Assembly: GCA_001839685.1 (NCBI GenBank)
Contig: MLAK01000001.1
Location: forward strand, 91,949 to 155,948
Direction of reading: 5' to 3'
Length of the DNA: 64,000 nt
Source of the DNA: Tritrichomonas foetus
Taxonomy: Eukaryota > Parabasalia > Tritrichomonadida > Tritrichomonadidae
Shown here: positions 56,169 through 64,000 of the stretch, piece after piece
Numbering within the stretch: position 1 is the stretch's first letter
Layout of the letters: every line of letters begins with the position of its first letter
Notes under the pieces: generated by a model
Told to the model about the DNA's origin: nothing
The model's input: only the letters and a program-made list of their open reading frames with translations
The model's database searches: none
Program-made: the position numbers and the translations under genes

Positions 56169-58229
56169 ATGATCAAGCGCCTGATTCTCGACTATGATAC
56201 AGTACCTGAAATCGTGACGTGCGATATTTATGAATACAGGGGACGCAAAGATTTCAATAAAGTTAAATCAATTGAAGCAGTTGTCGACACATCAGATTTC
56301 ACCATAACTTTCCTTGGTGAACTTTTTCCCAATCTCGAAAAGTTAAAATTGAATAACTCAATCACGCCAAATGTTCGCGACATTGGATGCAATTTCTCAA
56401 AGCTGAAATTCTTATCATTAGCAAAATGCCAAATTTCTGACTTTTCTGGTGTTTCAGCTGTGGCGCCGAATTTGATTGAATTGTATGCAGCTGGAAATCA
56501 AATCAGTGATGTGTCAGATTTAATCGGAATGGACAAATTAAAAATCCTTGACTTAGAAGATAATTCAATAAAAGACACCGATACGCTCAATTTCCTGCAA
56601 TGCTGTGCATCACTTCAGGCACTCACTTTAAGTGGAAATCCTGTAAAAATTGATGATCAAGGAATTCTGAAAATTTTGCCAAACTTGATTTACTTCAACG
56701 AGCACAGAATCGGCGGGGGTGGGCCTGGAATTGCCGCTCTAAAGAGACAATTTCTCCCGAATGAGGCCAAAGCTGCTGCTAAAAATTCATCTTCCAATTC
56801 GCCTGCGAAAGAAAGTGCAAAACCTGCACCAGCTGCAAAGCAGGTGGAAACTAAAAAACCAGAAGTAAAGAAAGAAGAGCCTGTGAAAGAAGTCGCTCAG
56901 AAACAACAACATCAAAAATCTGAGCAACAACAAAAAGTCGCTCAACAGCAACATCAACCGGAGCCACAAATCAAATCACCACAAAAAACTCAGCCAAATG
57001 GACAGGATGCTCCAAAGAGGCCTCAGCCTGCAGCCAAAATTGCTGAGGAAAAGAAACTACAACAAAAAGCGCAGACACAACAACAAACTCAACAACAGGC
57101 ACAAAAGAAAGAAGAGCCAAAGACAGTACAACAACAAAAACAACAACCCAAGCCAGAACCAAAGCCACAAGAAGCTACTTCAAAGGCTCAACCAAAAACA
57201 AATCAAACTCAACCAGAGCAACAAAAAGCCAAACCAGTTCCACAGAAACAGCTTCAACCAGAGCAGCAAAAACAAGTCCAACCAAAACAAATCGAGCAAA
57301 AACCACAGCCACAGCTCAAATCAAATCCAACTCCTGCGCAATCACAGATACAACAGCAACCACAACAAGTTCAACAAGCGCAGAAACAAAATACAGAAAA
57401 AGTTCAACAGCCACTAAAGAAGCAAGAAGCTCACGCAGATGAAGTCGTCATGCCACATTCGCCAACTCATGCACAGAAACAGGTAGTCATTGCTTCTCCA
57501 AAAGGCCCCCGAGGGGACAAACCACTCACTGCTGTTTCAACAACAGCGTCAGGTGGGAAAGTTGCTCGGAGACAATACACACCTGGCGGACAATCATCTC
57601 TTAAAAATGAAAACAAACGAGCACCACCATCTCGCCTTACACGACCAACACTTAGGTCTTCATCAAATATGGATTCATCAAATCCTAATCCACAAACTGA
57701 AGAATCCTCATTTTCTGTCAGAGAACCAACAAGTACTTCATCGAATTCATCAACAAATAACACTAAAAATGCAGTTTCTAGTAGTGATTCACATAATACC
57801 ACTAATAACTCTGCTAATAAGCCACAGAAAGTGATACTGAATGAATCAAATGGTACTGATCAAAATGATATTGGTTCATCTCGTGGAGCAGGAAGACGTG
57901 TGAATGTCAAGCGACGAAAAGTTGTGGTAAGTTCTCAACAAGCTCATTCGATGCTTCCAAGCATTCATGGAAAAGATGAACGAATTGTTACAGAATATGT
58001 CGACGATATCGTCGAAGATCGCCCACCAAGTACTCGTGGACAATATGAAAGATCAATTTTACGCCAAGGTGAAAAGAACTTTTCTCCGAGAAAAAATAAC
58101 ACAATTGATGAAAGAACTGGAATGCCAAGATATACACCGAGAAGGCAACGTGACGAAGATATAGAACCAACAAATCCACGTGGTCATAAAGTCATTGTGA
58201 GACCGATGGCTTTGAAGAGGCTTGTTTAA
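56169..58229 (+). CDS. LRRC56: LRRC56 (ODA8) dynein-assembly LRR protein with Gln/Lys/Pro-rich extension
   Basis: 686 residues. The N-terminal ~190 residues are SDS22-type LRRs in the exact order of LRRC56: FPNLEKLKLNNSITPNVRDI, then FLSLAKCQISDFSGV, LIELYAAGNQISDVSDLI, LKILDLEDNSIKD, LQALTLSGNPV. Human LRRC56 has the same 'SxxxxIRDLG', 'LARCGLTDL' and 'LDLEGN' stations. Residues ~205-430 are low-complexity Gln/Lys/Pro/Ala (AQQQHQPEPQIKSPQ), then a Ser/Asn-rich part with basic patches such as RRVNVKRRKVVVS. LRRC56/ODA8 is needed to transport and mature outer dynein arms into flagella, so its presence implies motile flagella. LRR assignment is strong; the extension is lineage-specific. Confidence 0.85.
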   Translation: MIKRLILDYDTVPEIVTCDIYEYRGRKDFNKVKSIEAVVDTSDFTITFLGELFPNLEKLKLNNSITPNVRDIGCNFSKLKFLSLAKCQISDFSGVSAVAPNLIELYAAGNQISDVSDLIGMDKLKILDLEDNSIKDTDTLNFLQCCASLQALTLSGNPVKIDDQGILKILPNLIYFNEHRIGGGGPGIAALKRQFLPNEAKAAAKNSSSNSPAKESAKPAPAAKQVETKKPEVKKEEPVKEVAQKQQHQKSEQQQKVAQQQHQPEPQIKSPQKTQPNGQDAPKRPQPAAKIAEEKKLQQKAQTQQQTQQQAQKKEEPKTVQQQKQQPKPEPKPQEATSKAQPKTNQTQPEQQKAKPVPQKQLQPEQQKQVQPKQIEQKPQPQLKSNPTPAQSQIQQQPQQVQQAQKQNTEKVQQPLKKQEAHADEVVMPHSPTHAQKQVVIASPKGPRGDKPLTAVSTTASGGKVARRQYTPGGQSSLKNENKRAPPSRLTRPTLRSSSNMDSSNPNPQTEESSFSVREPTSTSSNSSTNNTKNAVSSSDSHNTTNNSANKPQKVILNESNGTDQNDIGSSRGAGRRVNVKRRKVVVSSQQAHSMLPSIHGKDERIVTEYVDDIVEDRPPSTRGQYERSILRQGEKNFSPRKNNTIDERTGMPRYTPRRQRDEDIEPTNPRGHKVIVRPMALKRLV

Positions 58230-58297
58230 TAGTTAGTTTTAGAAAGTTGAAACTTTTCATATTTTTGTTTGTTTATAAAACACATATCGAATACAAA

Positions 58298-58354
<57 letters not shown>

Positions 58355-58794
58355 TTTGTTTGTTTGTTTGTTTGTTTGTTTACAATGTCCACAGTGATAA
58401 ACAACTAACAAAAGGTCTTTTCCATTATCTTCGTCAGAAATGTTCATGGAAGTTCTAAAGTGAATATCTGTTATTTCAATTGTTATTTATTTTTATACAA
58501 TGATTAATCATTTTTGGGCTATTTTTGCTTCTAAAATAAGTATATATGAATTCATAATACTCAATAATTTGATCAAAAATTATAAATAGACGAACAGAGG
58601 GAGATCATGTTTTCAATTCTTTCCTATTATTAGATTACATTTATTAAATTTATGTCATATGAAAGCGGGTCAATATTAGTAGTATAAATAAATCAAATAG
58701 ATGAAATGTACATTGACATGAATATTGAAAAAATGGACGAAAAAAGTTTTGTTTAAACAATTGAAAATATCGTGTACGTTTACTATTTTTCATC
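58230..58794. other. Intergenic region with long simple repeats
   Basis: 565 bp containing a 52-nt T run and GTTT repeats; no gene. Confidence 0.5.
58302..58381. repeat. 52-nt poly-T followed by (GTTT)7
   Basis: A perfect T run at 58302-58353 is followed by seven GTTT units to 58381. It lies 73 bp after the LRRC56 stop. Run length of the poly-T may be inaccurate in the assembly. Confidence 0.95.
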
Positions 58795-59850
58795 ATGTCG
58801 AAATCAGTGAAATCTATCCTTCTATGGGATATTTCTGCTTGTCCAGCAAACTCCACCGAATGCATTTCGAATTTAGTAAAACTTTTAAAAGTCAATTTCA
58901 CATCAATCATCGTCACTGCCGCTCAACATTCAGATTTTCCACCTGATATTAGTGACTTATCAACACTTATGCCAATTGTTTTACGATATGGAAAACATGC
59001 TATTTATGATGCTATCGTTGATGCTGTTTCATCAATCGGAAAGTCAAAGAAATTTAACTTCGTATTATTATCGAACAGCTATGGAATTTGGATTGATCTC
59101 TTTCAAAAACTCCCACCAACTAGCCTTGTTTTTGTTTCTAAAAACGATCCCCGCCAATCGCTTTCATACTCATTCTTGCCAGAATCAGTCAAAAGCACAA
59201 TTCTCCAATATCCATCGTTGAATGAAATTACGGGCCAAGTCAGCATTATCGACAGCATTATGGCGGAAGGAAATGACGACGAAGATGATAATTTATATCA
59301 GCCAATAATCAAAAAGCATGGACAGAAACCACAGAAACCATACCAAAATAGAAAAGGAAGCCTGGAGGCAGGAGGCGAAGAAGAGGAAGAAGAAAATTAT
59401 GAACAAAACGATTCTTATTCGCCAAAGAAAGAATCACAAAAAGTTGTATTTAAGACAAAAACATCTCCGCCATCTCAGGTTGATAGAATTAAACCACTAA
59501 GCAACTTAGAAAAGCATCAAATCGATTTAAGATCGCCAACACCTTCAAAAGCAGAGAAAGCTGATGGAAGAAACAAAAATTCGGCTTCTAAAGATCAGGG
59601 AACATCTTTCCCATTAATGTTCCAACCTTTAATCGAGGCAATGAAATCGATTGGAAAATCGATGATTTCGAAATCTGATCTTGAAGAACAATTCAATATT
59701 TGCTGTAAGAATTTGAACTTACCACCACAAGACCTAATGCTGATGATTGAGAAAGCATCTTCTTATGGTCTTATTATTTACGACAATAGTATCAATTATG
59801 TTCGTTTTAAGAATAGGTCACTTGCAACAGCGACAATTACATACATATGA
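58795..59850 (+). CDS. NYN/MARF1-like protein with acidic linker and C-terminal winged-helix (LOTUS-like) region
   Basis: 351 residues. The first ~150 follow a NYN (PIN-like) RNase fold: SILLWDISACPANS matches the 'WDIENC' strand, TSIIVTAAQ the second strand, FNFVLLSNSYGIWIDLF the 'vvLvSgDsDF' strand, and SLVFVSKNDPRQSLSY the last. The second catalytic Asp (SgDxDF) is absent, so catalysis is doubtful. An acidic/basic linker (GGEEEEEENYEQ) leads to ~270-351, a small helix-strand domain (FQPLIEAMKSIGKS, LEEQFNICCKNLNLPPQDLM, GLIIYDNSINYVRF) like the LOTUS/OST-HTH winged helix found with NYN in MARF1. The combination points to RNA regulation. It starts right after TTTTTCATC. Confidence 0.65.
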   Translation: MSKSVKSILLWDISACPANSTECISNLVKLLKVNFTSIIVTAAQHSDFPPDISDLSTLMPIVLRYGKHAIYDAIVDAVSSIGKSKKFNFVLLSNSYGIWIDLFQKLPPTSLVFVSKNDPRQSLSYSFLPESVKSTILQYPSLNEITGQVSIIDSIMAEGNDDEDDNLYQPIIKKHGQKPQKPYQNRKGSLEAGGEEEEEENYEQNDSYSPKKESQKVVFKTKTSPPSQVDRIKPLSNLEKHQIDLRSPTPSKAEKADGRNKNSASKDQGTSFPLMFQPLIEAMKSIGKSMISKSDLEEQFNICCKNLNLPPQDLMLMIEKASSYGLIIYDNSINYVRFKNRSLATATITYI

Positions 59851-60360
59851 TTTTCTTTAATCGTTAACTAAAAAAAATGTGATGATAAATATTTATTTAT
59901 TTATTTTTTGGCACTTAACAAAAAATATTTCTTCACTTTTTTACGTTTAGGTTCTCAACAGTAATCAAAAAGTTATCTGTGGCAAAACATTATTAAATAG
60001 TATTAGTAAGAGTTTTAAATTCAAATCGACTCAGTTTAACAGATAAAAAGTTCTTAAGCTGTGTTAATTTTTCGCTGAGTCGATTTGATGGAAATAATGG
60101 ATTGAGTCACAAATAAATGACGAACAGTGGAAGCTTGCTTCGATTTAACACACGGTTATGCTTTAATCTTAAAAAAACATGCTAATACAAATTTTAGTGT
60201 TGATTTTCTGCAAAATTTTAGTGTCGAAAATCGATCATAGACAAAATCATTCAAATATTTGAATGCATAGTCAAAAATTGTGATATTTTGAAGGTGACAT
60301 CAGTGAAATTTTTAAACGGTCTCTGGTGACGATGGGCGGTTATGGTCGGCCTTTACCCGA
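59851..60360. other. Upstream region of uS13 gene with inverted repeat and GC-rich leader
   Basis: 510 bp. It contains a 14-bp inverted repeat (60021-60034 / 60075-60088), a direct repeat AAATTTTAGTGT near 60191 and 60214, and a strikingly GC-rich 45 bp just before the ATG. Confidence 0.5.
60021..60088. repeat. 14-bp perfect inverted repeat
   Basis: TCAAATCGACTCAG (60021-60034) is the exact reverse complement of CTGAGTCGATTTGA (60075-60088), with a 40-nt loop in which TTAACAG and CTGTGTTAA can also pair imperfectly. Confidence 0.9.
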
Positions 60361-60825
60361 ATGCCTCTCGAAGTCACCGATCCATCAGCATTTCGTGATA
60401 TGGTCCGTATGCTCGCCACAAACGTTGATGGCCGTAAGCCACTCTACCTCGCTTTAACAAACATCGCTGGTCTCGGCCGCAGATTTTCACACGCCGTCTG
60501 CCGCCGCGCCGGTCTCGACCCACTCCGCCGCGCTGGAACACTCACAGCTCCAGAAGAAGAACGTATCGTCGCTATCATTCAAAACCCAGTCGAAAATGGA
60601 ATCCCAGTTTGGATGCTCAACCGTCGTTTCGATCGCGCCACTGGAAAAGATTTACAATGGGCAGGTACCGATCTTGGAGCTAACCTCCGTAACGATATCG
60701 AAAGAATGAAGAAGATGAGAATGAAGCGCGGTATCCGCCACGGCCTTCACCTCAAAGTTCGTGGTCAATGCACTAAATCCACCGGCCGTCGTGGTACAGC
60801 TGTCGGTGTCGAACGTAAGAAGTAA
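60361..60825 (+). CDS. RPS18: Ribosomal protein uS13 (RPS18)
   Basis: 154 residues with the complete S13/S18 fold: NIAGLGRRFSHAVCRRAGLD helix-turn-helix, the RAGTLTAPEEERIVAII segment, the rRNA-binding MRMKRGIRHGLHLKVRGQ and TKSTGRRGTAVGVERKK tail. It contacts 18S rRNA at the small-subunit head and the P-site tRNA. Codon use differs sharply from neighbours, with many C-ending codons (CGC, CTC, GGC), the usual mark of very high expression. The stop overlaps TAAA. An upstream ATG (60331) in another frame lies in the GC-rich leader. Confidence 0.97.
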   Translation: MPLEVTDPSAFRDMVRMLATNVDGRKPLYLALTNIAGLGRRFSHAVCRRAGLDPLRRAGTLTAPEEERIVAIIQNPVENGIPVWMLNRRFDRATGKDLQWAGTDLGANLRNDIERMKKMRMKRGIRHGLHLKVRGQCTKSTGRRGTAVGVERKK

Positions 60826-61159
60826 ACACTGCAACTCAATATTAATTTCCATGAACTGATCCAATTTGATCAGTTTGAGATTTTTGATTTTTATTAATTT
60901 TTCATTTTTGGCCATTTCAATACATTTGAACAAATCATTTTTACAATACAACTTTGAAAGCCGGAATAATTATTCTGCTCCAATCGTCATTGACGGAATA
61001 ATTATAGAATTATTGTTGCATTATCAATTCTTAAAAATATTGATTAAATAGATTTCCGTAGTTATAAAATTAATTCTAGAAAAATTTTAACAAATCTTTT
61101 TAAAGATTATAATTATAGTGGTTTATGAAAACAAGTAAAATGTTAGATATCTAATGAAA
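60826..61159. other. Intergenic region between convergent genes
   Basis: 334 bp with the hairpin above and a direct repeat CGGAATAATTAT (about 60962 and 60994); no gene. Confidence 0.4.
60854..60875 (+). other. 3' hairpin after uS13
   Basis: AACTGATC (60854-60861) and GATCAGTT (60868-60875) form a perfect 8-bp stem with a 6-nt loop, 28 nt after the stop codon. It may mark the mRNA 3' end or affect stability. Confidence 0.4.
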
Positions 61160-63172
61160 TTATATTTTCTTTTTGGCTTCATCATTAAATTTGGCTCGAG
61201 CGGCATTTTCACGTTTAAGCCGCTTTAATTCAGTTCTTTTTTGATCAGTTCTGTTGGCAATATCTTCTTTCTGAGATGCTAATTGAATTTGTTGTTCGTA
61301 AAGTGCATCAAGTTGTGTTTTTTGATCAAAAACAATTCGTTCTAATGATTCATATTGAACTTGTAAATCTCGAGCTTCTTGTTGTCTTTTAGAAACTAAT
61401 TGTTGTAAAGAAACAGCTTCACCTTCTTGACGTTCAATTTCTGCATTTAATGAAGCAATCTTTTGTGCATACATTTGAGTTTTTTCTTCTGTTTCTTCAA
61501 GTCCTTGTTCAGATTGAATTGCAACATTTTCTGCTTCTGTCTTCCAACGATCTGCATGACGTTTAGTATTAATAAGAACTCTTTGAAGATCAGCTGTTTG
61601 AACAATATGAGAACGTCTCATTTCATCAAGCTTACCTGTAAGCATGCGAATTTCATTATCTCTTTCAGCTATTCGAAGTTCCATATCACGTTTCGAATCA
61701 ATGGAAACACGTGTTAGTTCGCTGTTAAGCCGGTTATTTTCTGCTAATAAAGCTGATCCTTGTGCTTCGGCTTCACTAAGAGAAGCTTTAACTTGAGCAA
61801 GATCTGATTCAAGTTTATCAACATTTTTTCGAGCCGCAGAAACAGCTCTTTCACTATCAGATTCTGCTGTTGTTAGTTTCATTCTTTGTCTTTGTTCTTC
61901 ATCCTTCAATTTTTGTGATTCTCTTGTTAATTCTTCAAGTTGTGATTGAAGGATTTCGAGTTGTGAAGTTGCACCACGACAAAATTCATCATACCCAGTT
62001 TTTGATCTTCCATCATCTGATCTTAATATAGAGTTTTGTGATTCCAAAAATGAAAGTTGTCTTCTCATTGTTTCTATTGTGGCTGTAAGTTGAGCATTAT
62101 CATTCAAAAGTTGAGTAAATTGTTTATCAGCTTCAAGGATTTTACTTTCATAGTTTGAATTAATTGCTTCCATTTTCTTTTTCGCTCCAAGTTTTAAGTT
62201 TGTTAATGTATCACTGAGTTGGCTTTTGGCTCTATTTACTTCATCATGAAGAGACATTGATTCTCTTTTAAGACGTTCAGCCTCTTCTTTAAAACTTTCA
62301 GCACTATTTACAGCCTCCTTCATTTTTTCAATCACAGTTGTTTCGATTCCTTTTTCTCTTTCAAGCTGTTTTTTGGCCAAATCATAAGCAGCAAGCATCT
62401 GATTATGATCTTGAAGTTGCTCTTTAAGATGATCAATTTTATGTTTCGATTCAGCACATTCAACACTTAATGTTTTCATTTGCTGAGTGAGAGCTTCATT
62501 TTTCTTATAATTTGTATCTCTTTCTTGTTGAAAATGTTCTGTATCTGCTCTACATTGATGAAGAAATTCTTCAAGTTTGTGAATTTGTGCTGATGAATTT
62601 TTCAACTTTTGTGCAATAATTCCATTTTCTTCAGAAATTTCTTCGATTTTTTGCATTAATTCAGTTAAAGCTTGAATGCTTTCTTCACGCCTGGCTTTAA
62701 GTTCTTCGATTCCCTGTTTAAGAGCATTGATGTTATCTTCTTTCATTTTGAATTGAACTTTGAAAACATTATTTTTTTCAGTCTGGCCTTGTTTTGCAAT
62801 GATTAAATTATTTTTTTGCGAAACAAGATCATCCTTTTTCCTATGAAGCAATCGAATTTGTTGTTCTATTTCATTGTTTTCTGGTTCATTAACTTGTCCT
62901 TGGAGCTGCTGAATGGCGAGATTTAACTTTTCTTTGGTTTTGGTTAAATATTCGATGGACTGTCGATATTTATCAACAATGGGCTCATAAACTTGTGGGT
63001 TGGGAAACCAACTCGGAATCTCGATTTCATCACCCGTTACCTGATCAAGATGGGGAATATCGGCAAATTGTTTTTGGAATTTGGCTAAAAACTTGTTTGA
63101 TGTCGAAATCATATAGTCGAGAAATTTGTCCATATCTTGGAAATCGTTGTTATTGCCACGATCGTCATTCAT
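61160..63172 (-). CDS. Coiled-coil protein
   Basis: 670 residues from ATG 63172 (MNDDRGNNNDFQDMDK). The first ~70 residues are not coiled and include IPSWFPNPQVYEPIVDKYR, a possible binding motif; the remainder is near-continuous heptads (KDDLVSQKNNLIIAKQGQTE, AESKHKIDHLKEQLQDH, RKNVDKLESDLAQVKASLSE) ending in a basic tail. It is likely a cytoskeletal or flagella-associated fibre component, as is common in trichomonads; the sequence gives no specific function. It is tail-to-tail with the uS13 gene. Confidence 0.8.
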   Translation of the reverse strand: MNDDRGNNNDFQDMDKFLDYMISTSNKFLAKFQKQFADIPHLDQVTGDEIEIPSWFPNPQVYEPIVDKYRQSIEYLTKTKEKLNLAIQQLQGQVNEPENNEIEQQIRLLHRKKDDLVSQKNNLIIAKQGQTEKNNVFKVQFKMKEDNINALKQGIEELKARREESIQALTELMQKIEEISEENGIIAQKLKNSSAQIHKLEEFLHQCRADTEHFQQERDTNYKKNEALTQQMKTLSVECAESKHKIDHLKEQLQDHNQMLAAYDLAKKQLEREKGIETTVIEKMKEAVNSAESFKEEAERLKRESMSLHDEVNRAKSQLSDTLTNLKLGAKKKMEAINSNYESKILEADKQFTQLLNDNAQLTATIETMRRQLSFLESQNSILRSDDGRSKTGYDEFCRGATSQLEILQSQLEELTRESQKLKDEEQRQRMKLTTAESDSERAVSAARKNVDKLESDLAQVKASLSEAEAQGSALLAENNRLNSELTRVSIDSKRDMELRIAERDNEIRMLTGKLDEMRRSHIVQTADLQRVLINTKRHADRWKTEAENVAIQSEQGLEETEEKTQMYAQKIASLNAEIERQEGEAVSLQQLVSKRQQEARDLQVQYESLERIVFDQKTQLDALYEQQIQLASQKEDIANRTDQKRTELKRLKRENAARAKFNDEAKKKI

Positions 63173-64000
63173 TCGAAATTGTAAATCTTATGTACGTTTA
63201 CTAATTTCGAAAATCATCAATTGATCTTATTTTCACCAAATTCATAACTTTTGAAGTCAGCAGTCATAATATAATATTTATTTGATCTTTTTCAATAAAT
63301 CTATTTCTATATTTTTCTAAACTGTGATGCTCCAAAAAAAAATTAATATTATCCAATAAAACTTCATTCACGAAGATTTCTGAGGAACAATAAATCTTTA
63401 TTATTGAGGAAAGTTATTATACGCTTTTACAAATAATTAATTTGGTATTTCAAAAATGATCTGTTTTTTTTTTTAACACTTAGATTCAGAATACTATATT
63501 AAACCAATGAAATTGATTTGGTTCGCAATACCCCGTAAAGAAATTGAATTAGAATAGAATAAAAGATGAATAAATTTATGGGGAAAAAATCAGTCAGTCG
63601 AAAATCCACTTTTTATAAACTTTTTGATAGAATTGAATAATTATTTTTTGATAAGATAGTCGAAAATGCTCTCAAAATAATTATGTTTAGTCGACTCGCT
63701 TACTTTTTTTGTATTAAAATTTTTGAAAGGTCTATTTTACTCAAAAATACCTATATTTTCCATATTTTAGCAAAGAACAATAAATGCAGATATAAACTAG
63801 TTTTTTGACAAATGAACGAAAATTTTATTATCAAAATTTTTGAAAAGTTAAAGAGAAAAAAATGAGGAAAATAAAGCAATTTAAAGGATTATTGTATAAT
63901 TCCTTTGAATAACATCATGTGTTTTATACGAAATGATTATATTTTTGATATTTTATATGGGAGATATTACAAAAATTATATTTTATTTATTATTACTTCT
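63173..64000. other. Right-end intergenic region
   Basis: 828 bp of very AT-rich DNA; no gene, partial gene or RNA recognised up to the window edge. Confidence 0.5.

Noticed and set aside
58226..58447. Minus-strand frame with a poly-Lys run
   Set aside because: It is the poly-T/GTTT tract read in reverse.
1..64000. CRISPR arrays, insertion sequences, phage or bacterial operons
   Set aside because: No repeat-spacer arrays, transposases or prokaryotic gene sets are present; the gene content is eukaryotic.

Overview
This window is AT-rich nuclear DNA from a eukaryotic protist, most likely a trichomonad close to Tritrichomonas or Trichomonas. The evidence is as follows. Genes are mostly single open frames with A/T-ending codons and short leaders. 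Candidate trichomonad-type initiators (TCA followed by pyrimidine and A/T) lie just upstream of several ATGs. One clear spliceosomal intron ends in ACTAACATTCAG, a close match to the trichomonad fused branch-point/3' splice motif. The gene content (leucine-rich-repeat, ankyrin, BTB and coiled-coil proteins, divergent actins, a flagellar assembly factor) fits as well. The species is an inference; no rRNA marker is present.

Layout: 0-15 kb carries a partial HEAT-repeat phosphatase-scaffold-like gene, a CARMIL-like LRR gene, MRE11, a divergent actin-related protein, a second CARMIL-like LRR gene with a long charged tail, an ankyrin gene interrupted by 20 nt, and a multi-pass transporter with no ATG. 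15-19 kb holds an RRM protein and then a 3 kb stretch with microsatellites and possible decayed coding fragments. 19-28 kb carries a SAPS-like/WD40 fusion, an ARM-like protein, a Kelch/coiled-coil protein, a KATNAL2-type katanin and a CS-Sel1 tail-anchored protein. 28-39 kb carries a GH65 enzyme, a BTB-like protein, a second CS-Sel1 tail-anchored paralogue, a long coiled-coil protein, CAF1 deadenylase and an actin-like protein. 39-49 kb carries a GAF protein with what looks like a metal-site-dead phosphodiesterase domain, an unassigned protein (weakly INTS13-like), a BRSK-like kinase with the intron, D-aminoacyl-tRNA deacylase and a coiled-coil protein. 49-64 kb carries tRNA-Gly(GCC), a MON2-like protein, a Rab with Ala in place of the catalytic Gln, LRRC56 (flagellar dynein assembly), a NYN-like protein, ribosomal protein uS13 and a coiled-coil protein.

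The genes are not an operon or a single pathway. They mix DNA repair, mRNA decay, translation, membrane traffic, cytoskeleton/flagellum and signalling. Many neighbours are head-to-head with 120-520 bp between starts, so shared promoters are likely. No mobile element, CRISPR array or virus was recognised. The most unusual items are the degenerate GAF-phosphodiesterase, the pair of CS-Sel1 tail-anchored proteins, the SAPS-WD40 fusion, the 20-nt insertion in the ankyrin gene, and a structured GC-richer island near 49.6 kb.
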